Origin: Actinacidiphila rubida
Lineage (GTDB): Bacteria > Actinomycetota > Actinomycetes > Streptomycetales > Streptomycetaceae
Direction of reading: 5' to 3'
Assembly: GCF_900110255.1 (NCBI RefSeq)
Contig: NZ_FODD01000006.1
Span: 237,628-301,627 of the forward strand
Length of the DNA stretch: 64,000 nt
The position numbers were made by a program, and so were the translations under genes. Under the pieces are notes generated by a model. The model was not told the DNA's origin. It ran no database searches and saw only the letters and a list, made by a program, of their open reading frames with translations. Below are positions 1-7,611 of this stretch, piece after piece; positions within the stretch are counted from its first letter, which is position 1, and each line of letters begins with the position of its first letter.

Positions 1-312
1 GCCGCACGCCGCGTCCAGGGCCGGGCCGGGTGGCAGGCCGTCGAGGATCTCGCAGATCAGCGGCGTGTCCGCGTCGAACGCCGTGTTCGGCCCGTCGTAC
101 GTCTCCGACCAGACGCGGTAACCGTCCACGGGACTCAGCGACTCGACGTCGATCCCGTCGGCCAGCCGCGCGTACTCCGCGCCACCCACGAGCGAGCGGA
201 TCTCGTCGAGCCGCGCGTCGACGTAGGCGCGGTCGTAGGTCCCGGTGAACGACCGGATGAGCGCGAGCCCTTCGAGGCCCAGGACGTACGCCAGCGGATT
301 CTCGTAAGCCAC
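1..312 (-). CDS. SAM-dependent methyltransferase, N-terminal part (cut by window edge)
   Basis: This is a partial gene of 104 codons that begins with GTG at 312 and runs off the start of the window. The visible part has the helical N-terminal cap seen in class I methyltransferases (start AYENPLAYVLGLEGLALI). It ends exactly where motif I begins (ALDAACG), the glycine-rich loop that binds S-adenosylmethionine. The catalytic and substrate-binding regions lie outside the window, so the substrate is unknown. A TAGCCT hexamer 8 nt before the GTG could be the -10 box of a leaderless promoter. The family call is fairly firm; the function is open. Confidence 0.75.
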   Translation of the reverse strand, partial: MAYENPLAYVLGLEGLALIRSFTGTYDRAYVDARLDEIRSLVGGAEYARLADGIDVESLSPVDGYRVWSETYDGPNTAFDADTPLICEILDGLPPGPALDAACG

Positions 313-392
313 GGCCCGCGAGGCTAGCCACCGCCGGGCCCGGACGCGATCGAATTACCGTCCCGGGCGCGGTGTTCGGCGACGTCCGGGCG

Positions 393-800
393 TCAGCGTC
401 CCGCGTTCAGGACGGTCCGGAGCCGGGCGATGCCCGCGCGCCAGGCAGGGCCGTCCGGGCTGTCGTCCCACAGGTCGGCCGGCTCGGACTCCTCGGCCAC
501 CACCCGGTCGAGCGCGCGGACGGCCAGGACCCGCAGGTCGGCGGCGAGGAGCGGAAGCGGCTCGTCCGGGCCGTAGGCGGGGCTGACCGGTTCTCCGCCG
601 GGGCACTGGGCGGCGAGGAGCGCCGCCGCGGCGACCGCCTCGTCGCCGTCCGGGCCCTCGAGGTAGTCCAGGGTCAGGACGGCCCGGGTGAGGGCGGCCC
701 GGACGAGCGCCTCGCGTGCGTGCTCGGGTGCGTCGTCCAGATCGTTGGCGAAGTCCGCGGCCGCGTCGTTCTCGAAGGGACCGGTGTCCCAGGTGCCCAT
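393..800 (-). CDS. DUF4259 domain protein
   Basis: This 135-residue protein begins MGTWDTGPFENDAAADFAND, the signature of the DUF4259 family, whose function is unknown. The rest is rich in Ala, Asp and Glu and predicted helical, with no signal peptide or membrane segment. It is probably a small cytoplasmic protein. ATG at 800 is chosen because a GAGGAGG ribosome site lies just upstream and because family members start at this Met. The same frame stays open upstream, but that stretch is Arg/Pro-rich, unlike coding sequence. It sits downstream of the MarR-GNAT gene on the same strand, with an 86-nt gap. Confidence 0.85.
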   Translation of the reverse strand: MGTWDTGPFENDAAADFANDLDDAPEHAREALVRAALTRAVLTLDYLEGPDGDEAVAAAALLAAQCPGGEPVSPAYGPDEPLPLLAADLRVLAVRALDRVVAEESEPADLWDDSPDGPAWRAGIARLRTVLNAGR

Positions 801-886
801 GGCGCCCTCCTCGGGCTTCGACTCGCCCGTGATCCTGGCACGGGCCTCTGACAACGACCCCTGGCGGCCCGTGGGTTGGGGGCGGG

Positions 887-1792
887 CTACGCGCCGGGGG
901 CCGCGGCCGGCGCGATGCGCTTCTCGAACCAGTGGTGGGCGTAGGGCTCGTCGTTGAAGGGCGGGACCTCCTGGAAGCCGGAGGAGTGGTAAAGGCCGAT
1001 CGCCGGGCTGAGTGCCTTGTTGGTGTCCAGGCGCAGGAGGTCGCGGCCCTCCTCGGCGGCCCTGGCCTCCAGTTCGGCCAGGAAGCGGCGGCCCAGGCCG
1101 AGCCGTCGGGCTCCGGGCGCGACCCACATGCGCTTGATCTCGGCGGGGGCGCCGGCCGGAAGCTTCAGCCCGGCGCAGCCGACGGCCTCGCCGTGCAGCC
1201 GTGCGACGAGGAACAGGCCGCGGGGCGGCCGGAGTTCACCCGCGTCGGGCAGCAGGCTCAGCGCCGGGTCGAAGCCGGTGTCGAACCGCTCCTGGAGCTC
1301 GGTGAAGTAGGACCGCAGGCACCACTGGGCGTCTGGGTGGTCGGGGTCGACGGGGTCCAGCACCACCATCGCCGCGGTCAGCAGCCGGTCCACCTCGGCC
1401 ATCGCCGCGACCAGCCGGGTGCGCTGCGCGGGGTTGAGCGGTGCGAGCAGGGACCCGGCCAGCTCGTCGCTGCGAAGGTCGAGCAGTTCGCGCTCGGCCG
1501 CGCCGTCCGGTGTGAGCCGTACCGTCCGCACCCGCCGGTCCTGCGGCCGCGGTTCGACGGTCACGAGCCCGTCCGCCTCCAGCGCGCGCAGCAGCCGGCT
1601 GACGTACCCGGAGTCGAGCCCGAGTCGCTCGCGCAGCCGCCGGACGTCCTGACCCTCGGCGCTGATCTCCCAGAGCAGCCGCGCCTCCCCGATCGGCCGC
1701 TCGCGGCCCAGGTAGTGGTCGTGGAGCACGCCCACGCGGGCGGTGACGGTGCGGTTGAACCGCCGGACCTGGTCGATCTGCGCAGCATCCAT
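887..1792 (-). CDS. MarR-type regulator fused to GNAT acetyltransferase
   Basis: This 301-residue protein has two domains. Residues 1-145 form a MarR-like winged helix, with a recognition region around LDSGYVSRLLRALEADGLV and the wing PRPQDRRVRTV. Residues 165-295 form a GNAT fold whose acetyl-CoA loop reads RRLGLGRR, followed by the usual LYHSSGF motif. Such fusions are widespread in actinobacteria and are thought to regulate genes and acetylate a small molecule or protein; the substrate here is unknown. ATG at 1792 lies inside a 28-bp perfect palindrome (1789-1816), which implies autoregulation. There is no ribosome site, and TAGAGT 6 nt before the ATG suggests a leaderless transcript. Confidence 0.9.
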   Translation of the reverse strand: MDAAQIDQVRRFNRTVTARVGVLHDHYLGRERPIGEARLLWEISAEGQDVRRLRERLGLDSGYVSRLLRALEADGLVTVEPRPQDRRVRTVRLTPDGAAERELLDLRSDELAGSLLAPLNPAQRTRLVAAMAEVDRLLTAAMVVLDPVDPDHPDAQWCLRSYFTELQERFDTGFDPALSLLPDAGELRPPRGLFLVARLHGEAVGCAGLKLPAGAPAEIKRMWVAPGARRLGLGRRFLAELEARAAEEGRDLLRLDTNKALSPAIGLYHSSGFQEVPPFNDEPYAHHWFEKRIAPAAAPGA

Positions 1793-1816
1793 TCTCTGAC
1801 TCTAGTCAGAGAATGG
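1789..1816. promoter_or_regulatory. Palindromic operator over the MarR-GNAT start codon
   Basis: The site has 13-bp arms (CCATTCTCTGACT and its exact complement) separated by CT. It covers the ATG of the MarR-GNAT gene and the -10 hexamer TAGAGT (1799-1804), and lies 47 bp before the divergent gene that begins at 1875. A MarR dimer bound here would block its own promoter and might affect the neighbour. Regulation by the encoded protein is inferred. Confidence 0.75.
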
Positions 1817-1862
1817 TCTCGGAGGCCAGCTCGGGCCCCCGGAAACTGTCGGAGCGGCCTGC

Positions 1863-1874
1863 TAGCTTCCGCCC
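1863..1874 (+). promoter_or_regulatory. Leaderless -10 element before the gene at 1875
   Basis: TAGCTT followed by 6 nt and then ATG at 1875, with no ribosome site, is the usual layout for a leaderless actinobacterial mRNA. It favours the first of the two in-frame ATGs. Confidence 0.5.
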
Positions 1875-2471
1875 ATGAACGCATCGCCCATGAACGCATC
1901 GGACGCGCTGCTGCACCGCATCGAGCAGGACCCGTCACTGGCCGCCGCGCTCGCCTGGCCGGGCGATTTCGACATCGAGCGGCGGGACCCCGTCGAGGAC
2001 GTCGTGCTCCCCACGGGGATATCCCTGCACCCCATCGCCGGCTGTGGCGCCGGCGGCACCTACTTCCTGTGCGGGGACGCGGCGGACGCGGCGGACGGCC
2101 GGAGCGGAGTGGAGGGCGGGGGCGGCGCGCGCCCCGTGCTCTACGCGGACTCGGAGGGCCAGGCGACGCTCATCGGCGCGGACCTCGTGGAAGCCGTCAC
2201 GCTCATCGTGGTGCTGCCCTTCTGGCGGGACCTGGCGAGCGGCTTCACGCCCGAGCAGGCGGGGGCCGAAGTCCGCGAGGACCACCCGGAGTTCGACGCC
2301 GAGCGCGACGCCCTGCTGGCGGCGCTCGGACTCGCGCCCGTCTCCGACGAGGTGGCCGCGGAGCGCCTCATGGCCGTCGCGGCGCGTACGTCGCCGGAGT
2401 ACCTGCCCCGGGTGCCGGACGACGAGCACATGCCGTACGACCCGCTGTTCGGTGACGGCCCGGAGGGGTAG
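1875..2471 (+). CDS. Conserved hypothetical protein, unknown function
   Basis: This acidic, soluble protein of 198 residues has no recognised domain. It has a hydrophobic strand-rich stretch around VEAVTLIVVLPFWRDLASG and a Pro/Asp-rich tail ending PYDPLFGDGPEG. A Gly/Ala/Asp linker near residues 65-85 looks like a loop insertion. There is no signal peptide. The first 30 nt are a near-perfect duplication of ATGAACGCATCG, giving MNASPMNASD, so a second ATG at 1890 is also possible. The protein recalls small immunity or knick-knack domains found in Streptomyces, but I cannot place it in a family. It is convergent with the helicase gene. Confidence 0.7.
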   Translation: MNASPMNASDALLHRIEQDPSLAAALAWPGDFDIERRDPVEDVVLPTGISLHPIAGCGAGGTYFLCGDAADAADGRSGVEGGGGARPVLYADSEGQATLIGADLVEAVTLIVVLPFWRDLASGFTPEQAGAEVREDHPEFDAERDALLAALGLAPVSDEVAAERLMAVAARTSPEYLPRVPDDEHMPYDPLFGDGPEG

Positions 2472-2680
2472 CCCGCCGCCCCGCCGGCTCCCCCAGGCCC
2501 GCACCCCGTCCCGCGCCCCCGCAGCCTGGCGGCCCCGCGCCCCCGAAGCCGTGCGGCCGAGCCGCGCTCTGCTCGCGCCCGCCCGTGCCGCCCCCGCGCG
2601 ATCCTGCCGGTCCTCGCGGGAGGTCGCGGGAAGTTGCCGGAAGTCGCGGGGAACCCGTCGCCAACACGTCGGCCTGCAAG

Positions 2681-2699
2681 TAAGGTTAGGCTCAGTTAT
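2681..2699. promoter_or_regulatory. Iron-box-like sequence between convergent genes
   Basis: TAAGGTTAGGCTCAGTTAT matches 14 of 19 positions of the DmdR/IdeR iron box TTAGGTTAGGCTAACCTAA; the left half is nearly perfect. No gene starts beside it, since both flanking genes end here. It may be chance, or it may mark an unannotated small RNA. Confidence 0.3.
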
Positions 2700-2705
2700 C
2701 CCTTC

Positions 2706-2741
2706 GATGGCCGGGGGCGTAGCCGTTCGCTCCCGGCCATC
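2706..2741. terminator. Hairpin terminator between convergent genes
   Basis: Perfect 10-bp arms (GATGGCCGGG at 2706-2715 and its complement at 2732-2741) enclose a 16-nt loop. The right arm overlaps the helicase stop codon. The hairpin could end transcription from both sides. There is no U tract. Confidence 0.6.
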
Positions 2742-4899
2742 ACTCCGCCACGCCCAGGCGCGCCTGCTCCTCCTCCACGATCCGGCGCGCCAGTTCGACG
2801 TCCGAGACGTCGACCGCGTCCGGGGTGGCCTCGGCCATGGCGCTGCGGCGCGCGTAGGCGTCGAACAGCCGGGTCTTGGCCTCCAGCATCGTCACCAGGC
2901 GTTCGTCCACGCCCCCGGTCGCCAGGAGGCGGTACACCCGCACCGGCCTGACCTGGCCCATGCGATGGGCCCGGGCCACCGCCTGGTGCTCGATCGTCGG
3001 TTTGATCTGGGGCTCGCAGAGGACGACGACGGACGCGGCCTGCAGGTTGAGGCCCACCCCCGCGGCCTGGATCTGCGCCAGGAGCACGGCGGGGCCCGCG
3101 ACGCCGGCGAAGTCGTCGACGACCGCCTGCCGGCGGGCGGGCGGCACGCCACCGGTGAGCGGGCCGAACGTCGGCGCGCCCTCCGCCGCGCCCGCGGCGA
3201 GCGCGTCCCGCACCACGCCCAGCACGTCCTTGAAGTAGGAGAAGACCACGGTCTTCTGGCCGTTCTCGCCGGCCTCCCGGACGATCTCGCGGAGGCGGTC
3301 CAGCTTGGCCGACTCCGCGGGCCGCAGATACGCGGCCCTCCGCATGGCCATGAAGTTGCCCGCGCGGACCGCCTCGCGGTACGCCTGCTCATCGGACGCG
3401 CTCAACTCCTCCCATTCGTCGGTCCGCTGGAGGCTGGGGAGTTCGGTCAGCACGTCCACCTGGTTGCGTCGCAGGTAGACCGGGGCGACGGCGGCGCGGA
3501 AGGCCACGGAGCCGGCCAGGGCGTCGCCCTCCTCCAGGGCGTCCGCGATGTCGGGGTCCAGCATCCCGACGAGGTTGCGGAACTCCGCGACCCTGTTCTC
3601 CATCGGCGTTCCGGTCATGAACAGCGCGCGCTCGCAGTGCCCGGCCCACAGCGCCACCGCCTGCGACCGCTTGGCCTTCGGGTTCTTCACCGAGTGCGCC
3701 TCGTCGACGACGAGCAGCCCGACCTCTCCGCCGCCCGGCTCGGGGAATCCGCGCAACGCCTCGAAGGTCGTCACCGCGACCCCGCCGCGACCCTTCCAGT
3801 CGGCGAACGCGTCGTGCCGGTCGGGACCGTGGAGCACCATCACGCGCAGCGCGCTGCGGGCCTCGATCTCCCGGGTCCAGTTGACGAGGACGCTCGCGGG
3901 GCAGACCACCATGAAGTGGCTCTGGCCCTCGGCGGCCAGGTGGGCCAGCACGGCGATGGCCTCGACGGTCTTGCCGAGCCCCATCTCGTCGCCGAGTATC
4001 ACCTTGCGCTGGGCGAGGACGAAGCGCGCGCCGAACGCCTGGTAGCCGCGCAGGGAGACCCGCAGGTGCGTGTCGTCGAGCTGCTGGGTCCGCACCCGCT
4101 CGGTGACGTCGTCCGGCAGGAAGCCCTCGGCGGCGGCCGTGTCGGGCTGCCGCCCGGAGATCTCGGCGAGCAGGCCGTAGTACTCGGTGGAGCGGCTCTC
4201 GAAGTCCACCCAGGCGGCGACGTCGGAGGCGGGGCCGCGCAACAGGTTCACCGAGGTCTGCGCGAGCAGTTCGGGCAGGCCCGCGCGGTCCGCCTCGTCC
4301 GCGAGCGCGCGGATCCCGGCGACCGCCGCGAGGGCGCGTGCCCGCTTGTGCCGGCCCGACAGGAGCATCCGGATCCGTCCGGCGGCGGGCCCGGCCTCGG
4401 CCAGCAGGGGGCCGAGCCCGTCCGACACCTCCGCGGCCCGGTCCACCGCGCGCCGGGCGTCCGGGCCGGCCTCCACCAGGAGGTGCAGGGCGATGACGAG
4501 CGCGGTGGAGCGCGGTTCGGGCCGGTCCACGTCGAGGTGGACGGCCGCCGTCTCGTGCACGGCCTCGGCCAGCCGGCGGGCCGCGGCGAGCATCTGGTCG
4601 ACGGTGCGCTGCCCGACGCCGGGGATCTGCCGCAGCCGGTAGGGGCCCGCTTCGAGCACCCGGCCCACGGTGTCCAGCCCGCTCTTCTCGACGTTGCCCA
4701 ACCGCAGGCGTCCCTCGGTGACGTCCTGCAGTCGCGCGACGGGGATGGCGTCGAGTGCCCGCCCGACCTCCGCGTCGTGCATCGGCTTCAGCGCCGCCCG
4801 CACCGCCTCGACCGCCGCGGCGTGGTCCCCGCGGACCGCCTGCGCCGCCGCGTGGAGCCGTCGCCCGCGCGCGATCGCCTGCCGCTCCGCCTGCCCCAC
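2740..4899 (-). CDS. SNF2-family DEAD/DEAH-box helicase with HhH motif
   Basis: This is a superfamily 2 ATPase of the SNF2 type, 719 residues from GTG at 4899. An N-terminal helical region with a helix-hairpin-helix-like motif (IPGVGQRTVDQM, near residue 93) precedes the motor. Helicase motifs are in order: DEMGLGKT (about 304), VVDEAHSVKNP (about 397), MTGTPMENR, AAGVGLNLQ and RAHRMGQVRPVRVYRLL (about 643). It should translocate on DNA and remodel protein-DNA complexes. An in-frame GTG at 4995 would add 32 residues, but those are encoded by a short tandem repeat, so I prefer 4899, which has GAGGGG upstream. Its neighbours on the same strand are HEPN and nucleotidyltransferase genes. Confidence 0.85.
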   Translation of the reverse strand: MGQAERQAIARGRRLHAAAQAVRGDHAAAVEAVRAALKPMHDAEVGRALDAIPVARLQDVTEGRLRLGNVEKSGLDTVGRVLEAGPYRLRQIPGVGQRTVDQMLAAARRLAEAVHETAAVHLDVDRPEPRSTALVIALHLLVEAGPDARRAVDRAAEVSDGLGPLLAEAGPAAGRIRMLLSGRHKRARALAAVAGIRALADEADRAGLPELLAQTSVNLLRGPASDVAAWVDFESRSTEYYGLLAEISGRQPDTAAAEGFLPDDVTERVRTQQLDDTHLRVSLRGYQAFGARFVLAQRKVILGDEMGLGKTVEAIAVLAHLAAEGQSHFMVVCPASVLVNWTREIEARSALRVMVLHGPDRHDAFADWKGRGGVAVTTFEALRGFPEPGGGEVGLLVVDEAHSVKNPKAKRSQAVALWAGHCERALFMTGTPMENRVAEFRNLVGMLDPDIADALEEGDALAGSVAFRAAVAPVYLRRNQVDVLTELPSLQRTDEWEELSASDEQAYREAVRAGNFMAMRRAAYLRPAESAKLDRLREIVREAGENGQKTVVFSYFKDVLGVVRDALAAGAAEGAPTFGPLTGGVPPARRQAVVDDFAGVAGPAVLLAQIQAAGVGLNLQAASVVVLCEPQIKPTIEHQAVARAHRMGQVRPVRVYRLLATGGVDERLVTMLEAKTRLFDAYARRSAMAEATPDAVDVSDVELARRIVEEEQARLGVAE

Positions 4900-4910
4900 G
4901 TTCTCCGCCC

Positions 4911-5021
4911 CTCTCGCCCGGACCCTCTCGCCCGGGCACGCTCGCCCGGACCTTCCCGCCCGGGCACGCTCGCCCGGACCTTCCCGCCCGGACACGCTCG
5001 CCCGGATCCCCTTGCCCGGAC
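4911..5021. repeat. Short tandem repeat between helicase and HEPN genes
   Basis: Degenerate copies of a 14-16 nt unit (core CTCGCCCGGACC) are arranged as 28-nt double units. Two double units, 4941-4968 and 4969-4996, differ at one base. If the helicase started at 4995 the repeat would encode a Gly/Arg/Pro-rich tail. There are no unique spacers, so this is not a CRISPR array. Confidence 0.75.
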
Positions 5022-5025
5022 CCGC

Positions 5026-5493
5026 TCAGTAGCCTGGCATCGTCGGGATCGCCTTCTCCGCGAGTTCGACGAGCGCCTCGACCTTGGACACGTCGGCCGC
5101 GACCTCCTCGGCGGTGACCGCGGGCGTCTCGGACGAGCGGTACTCGACCTCGTTGCGCCGGGCGCGCATGCGGTTGAAGGGGCGCAGGACGGAGCCCAGA
5201 GGCGGGTCGAGTTGCGCCCGGACCGCCTCGTAGACGGCCACGTGCCCGCCCCGGCTCGTGGCCCGCAGGCCCTGGTTCTGCAGCACGGCCGCCAGCGCCC
5301 GGCGTGCGGCATCGTACGCGAGCGTGTACGCGCCCTCCGGGTCCGTGGCCATCAGCTGCCGCGCGGAGCCGACGTGGGTGCGCGACCGGACCAGCTCGCT
5401 CTCCGCGGCCTGCCGGGAGGCGGGGACGCGCTCGAGCCGGCCGCTGCCGAGCAGCGCGTCGATCGTCGTCCGCCCCTGATGCCACTGCGTCAC
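5026..5493 (-). CDS. HEPN domain protein, likely toxin partner
   Basis: This helical protein of 155 residues contains the HEPN-type motif RNEVEY at about 112-117, in the context RMRARRNEVEYRSSE. HEPN toxins usually carry R-x4-6-H. Here Tyr stands where His is expected, as in the actinobacterial SAV_6107-like branch as I recall it. ATG at 5493 overlaps the stop codon of the nucleotidyltransferase gene by 4 nt (ATGA), so the two are translationally coupled. HEPN-MNT pairs are established toxin-antitoxin modules: HEPN acts on RNA and MNT neutralises it. Activity of this variant is inferred and could be lost. Confidence 0.8.
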   Translation of the reverse strand: MTQWHQGRTTIDALLGSGRLERVPASRQAAESELVRSRTHVGSARQLMATDPEGAYTLAYDAARRALAAVLQNQGLRATSRGGHVAVYEAVRAQLDPPLGSVLRPFNRMRARRNEVEYRSSETPAVTAEEVAADVSKVEALVELAEKAIPTMPGY

Positions 5494-6080
5494 TGCGCCT
5501 CCTGGCTCAACTCCAGCCGGACCAGCGGGCGTTCACGCACGCTGGTGAGGAACGGATCGTCCGTGGGCGCGGCCCACGCCTCAGCCGACACCCGATGGAC
5601 CGTGACCTCGCGGTGCAGCTGCCGGGAGGCGTGCTCGGCGAGGTCGAAGAGCACGTCGGGATCGGACGCGCCCACCACCAGGACGTCGACGTCGGCCGGG
5701 GGCGGCCCCGCCTCGCCGTGGTATCGGGCGGCCCAGGAACCGTAGATGTACGCCTCCCGCACCCCGGCCAGGCCGGACAGCGCCTCCGTGAGCACGGGCA
5801 CGGGCCCGAAGGACACGGACATGAGCTCGCTCAGCGGCCCGTACAGCGGGGTGTCCGTGCGCGCCGTCACGAGCCGGCTCCGCCCCACCCTCCGGTCGGC
5901 CAGGATCCCGGCGCCCACCAGCCGCTCGACCTCGCGCAGCACCGCCGTCGGCGTCACACCGAGATCACCCGCGAGCTCGGTGATGCCGTACTCCCGCTCC
6001 GGATGCAGGAGCACGAGCGCGAGCAGTTCACCCTGCGTGCGGGACCGCAGGATGGGCAGCAGACTCGGCGATACTTTCAT
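5490..6080 (-). CDS. HTH-nucleotidyltransferase (MNT), likely antitoxin and repressor
   Basis: This 196-residue protein has an N-terminal winged helix (residues 13-72, with LGVTPTAVLREVERLVGAGIL) and a C-terminal minimal nucleotidyltransferase. The nucleotidyltransferase motif is visible as G114-S115 and D130-x-D132 (YIYGSW, then ADVDVLVVG). MNT antitoxins modify or sequester HEPN toxins. The fused DNA-binding domain suggests it also represses its own operon. ATG at 6080 is the start; it lies inside a 40-bp perfect palindrome with TATCCT 7 nt before it, so the mRNA is probably leaderless. The same frame is open upstream only by passage through the palindrome. Confidence 0.88.
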   Translation of the reverse strand: MKVSPSLLPILRSRTQGELLALVLLHPEREYGITELAGDLGVTPTAVLREVERLVGAGILADRRVGRSRLVTARTDTPLYGPLSELMSVSFGPVPVLTEALSGLAGVREAYIYGSWAARYHGEAGPPPADVDVLVVGASDPDVLFDLAEHASRQLHREVTVHRVSAEAWAAPTDDPFLTSVRERPLVRLELSQEAQ

Positions 6081-6112
6081 TGGGCGCAGGATATCCTGCG
6101 CCCAATGAAAGT
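6073..6112. promoter_or_regulatory. 40-bp perfect palindrome over the MNT start codon
   Basis: The arms are 20 bp with no spacer, centred on GATATC. The left half contains the ATG of the HTH-nucleotidyltransferase gene and the centre contains its -10 hexamer TATCCT. The right half has a mirrored ATGAAAGT. The site is a strong candidate operator for the encoded HTH domain, and in the mRNA or DNA it could also form a hairpin or cruciform. Confidence 0.8.
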
Positions 6113-6168
6113 CACCATCGGTGCCGCTCCCCACACGAACAGCGACCCCCCTCCTGATGCGCCGCCCC

Positions 6169-7587
6169 TCACAACGACCAGGCGGCCAGCAGATCGCTTG
6201 GCCGGTAGACGGCGTCGAGCCCCGCGCAGTCGGCTCCGCTGCGCGAGACCGCCAGGACCGGGACGGGATCATCGGTGAGGGCGGCCCGGTGGCGATGGAG
6301 GGACGCGAGGTCGTGACGGTCGAAGGGTGAGCGCTCCAGCCACTTGACGGAGCCGACGAAGAGCAGCTCCCTGGCGACGGGCGCGCGGTCCGCCCCGACG
6401 ATGTCGATCTCGACGTCATTGGTGCGGGTCCAGTAGCCGCCCACCGCGGGGGCCGCGGGGAGCCGGTCGTCGGGCAGCAGGCGGGCGAGTGCCTCGCGGA
6501 CGAGCGGCTCGACCGCCCGGCCACGCCAACTGGTCCACTTCTCCCGGATCCGCGCCAGCGTCAGGTCGCCCCGCCCGCGCTCGATCTCCTCCATCGACGG
6601 GCCGAGCAGGTACAGCCAGAACCGCAGGTAGGGATCGGTCACGCGGTAGCGGCGGTCCTTCGAGGGGCGCAGCGACACGGGCAGCTCCGCGGCGACGATC
6701 CGCTTGTCCGCCAGCAGTTCCAGCGCCCGCTGCAGCGGCGTGGCACCGATTCCGCCGGCCGCACGCGCGATGTTGGTGAAGGTCCGCTCGCCGCTGCCGA
6801 TGGCCGCGAGGACCGTACGCGCCTGGGCCTGCGGGGGGAACTCGGCGGCCAGCGAGCGTTCCGCCGACACCAGCAGGGCCGAGACCGGATCGCTCAGCGC
6901 CTCGCCGAGGAAATCCCACAGCCCCGCGCCGCGCGGCCACTCCGCGCAGATCAACGGCAGCCCACCGGTGACCAGCGCGGCGTCGAACGCCTCCGCCGGA
7001 TCGAGCCCGAGCATCCGCCCCACCTCGGCGGGGTTCAGCGGGCCCAGCACCATCTCCCGGCCGCGCTGGTGGAAGGGGCGTCCGTAGCTGTTCAGTGCCT
7101 CCATCATCGACAGGTCGGAGCCGATCAGCACGAGCAGCACCGGCTTGGTCTCCAGCACCCGGTCCCAGGCTCGCTGCAGCATCCCCTCGAAAGCCCCGCC
7201 GGCATCCATCAGGTAGGGCACCTCGTCGATGACCAGCACGCTCGCCCGGTCGGCGGGCAGCGCAGCGGCCAGCACGTCGAACGCGGCGTCCCAGCTCTCC
7301 GGACGCGCGGCGGCCACCAGACCCGCCAGCGGCAGCGTCGACACCTGGGCGTCCCGGGCCAGCCGCGCCAGATCGTCCCCGGGGGACGCGCCGGTCGCCG
7401 CATAGAACAGGAACGGGGCCCCGGAGCGCTCCGCGAACCGCTCGACCAGCCGCGACTTACCCACCCGGCGCCGCCCGCGCAGCATCACGCAGCGACCGGG
7501 CCGCTCTCCCCCGACCCCCGCGGCCACCTTCCCCAGCTCCCGCTCCAGCGTCGCCAGCTCCTGCCGGCGCCCCACGAAGTCCGCCAC
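6169..7587 (-). CDS. Archaeal-type AAA ATPase with DUF234/nuclease-like C-terminus
   Basis: This 472-residue protein opens with a P-loop ATPase of the archaeal/STAND type: MADFVGRRQELATL, Walker A GRRRVGKS (38-45) and Walker B VLVIDEVPYL (D121-E122). Next comes a winged-helix segment (SGERTFTNIARAAGGIGATPLQRALELL). The C-terminus matches DUF234, with EIDIV and VGSVKW spaced like a degenerate PD-(D/E)xK nuclease core. Members are common in mobile and defence-rich regions, but no role is proven. GTG at 7587 has GGAGG 9 nt upstream. Paired operator-like repeats (7612-7642) sit just before it. Confidence 0.85.
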   Translation of the reverse strand: MADFVGRRQELATLERELGKVAAGVGGERPGRCVMLRGRRRVGKSRLVERFAERSGAPFLFYAATGASPGDDLARLARDAQVSTLPLAGLVAAARPESWDAAFDVLAAALPADRASVLVIDEVPYLMDAGGAFEGMLQRAWDRVLETKPVLLVLIGSDLSMMEALNSYGRPFHQRGREMVLGPLNPAEVGRMLGLDPAEAFDAALVTGGLPLICAEWPRGAGLWDFLGEALSDPVSALLVSAERSLAAEFPPQAQARTVLAAIGSGERTFTNIARAAGGIGATPLQRALELLADKRIVAAELPVSLRPSKDRRYRVTDPYLRFWLYLLGPSMEEIERGRGDLTLARIREKWTSWRGRAVEPLVREALARLLPDDRLPAAPAVGGYWTRTNDVEIDIVGADRAPVARELLFVGSVKWLERSPFDRHDLASLHRHRAALTDDPVPVLAVSRSGADCAGLDAVYRPSDLLAAWSL

Positions 7588-7611
7588 GTCCGCCGACCTC
7601 CACCCATGAAA

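Noticed and set aside
4911..5021. Possible CRISPR array
   Set aside because: Units are short, degenerate and contiguous, with no unique spacers and no cas genes nearby.
2044..5745. Very long open frame on the plus strand opposite the helicase and HEPN genes
   Set aside because: Its codon use is Arg/Gly/Pro-heavy and mirrors the real genes on the other strand. High GC removes stop codons from such shadow frames.
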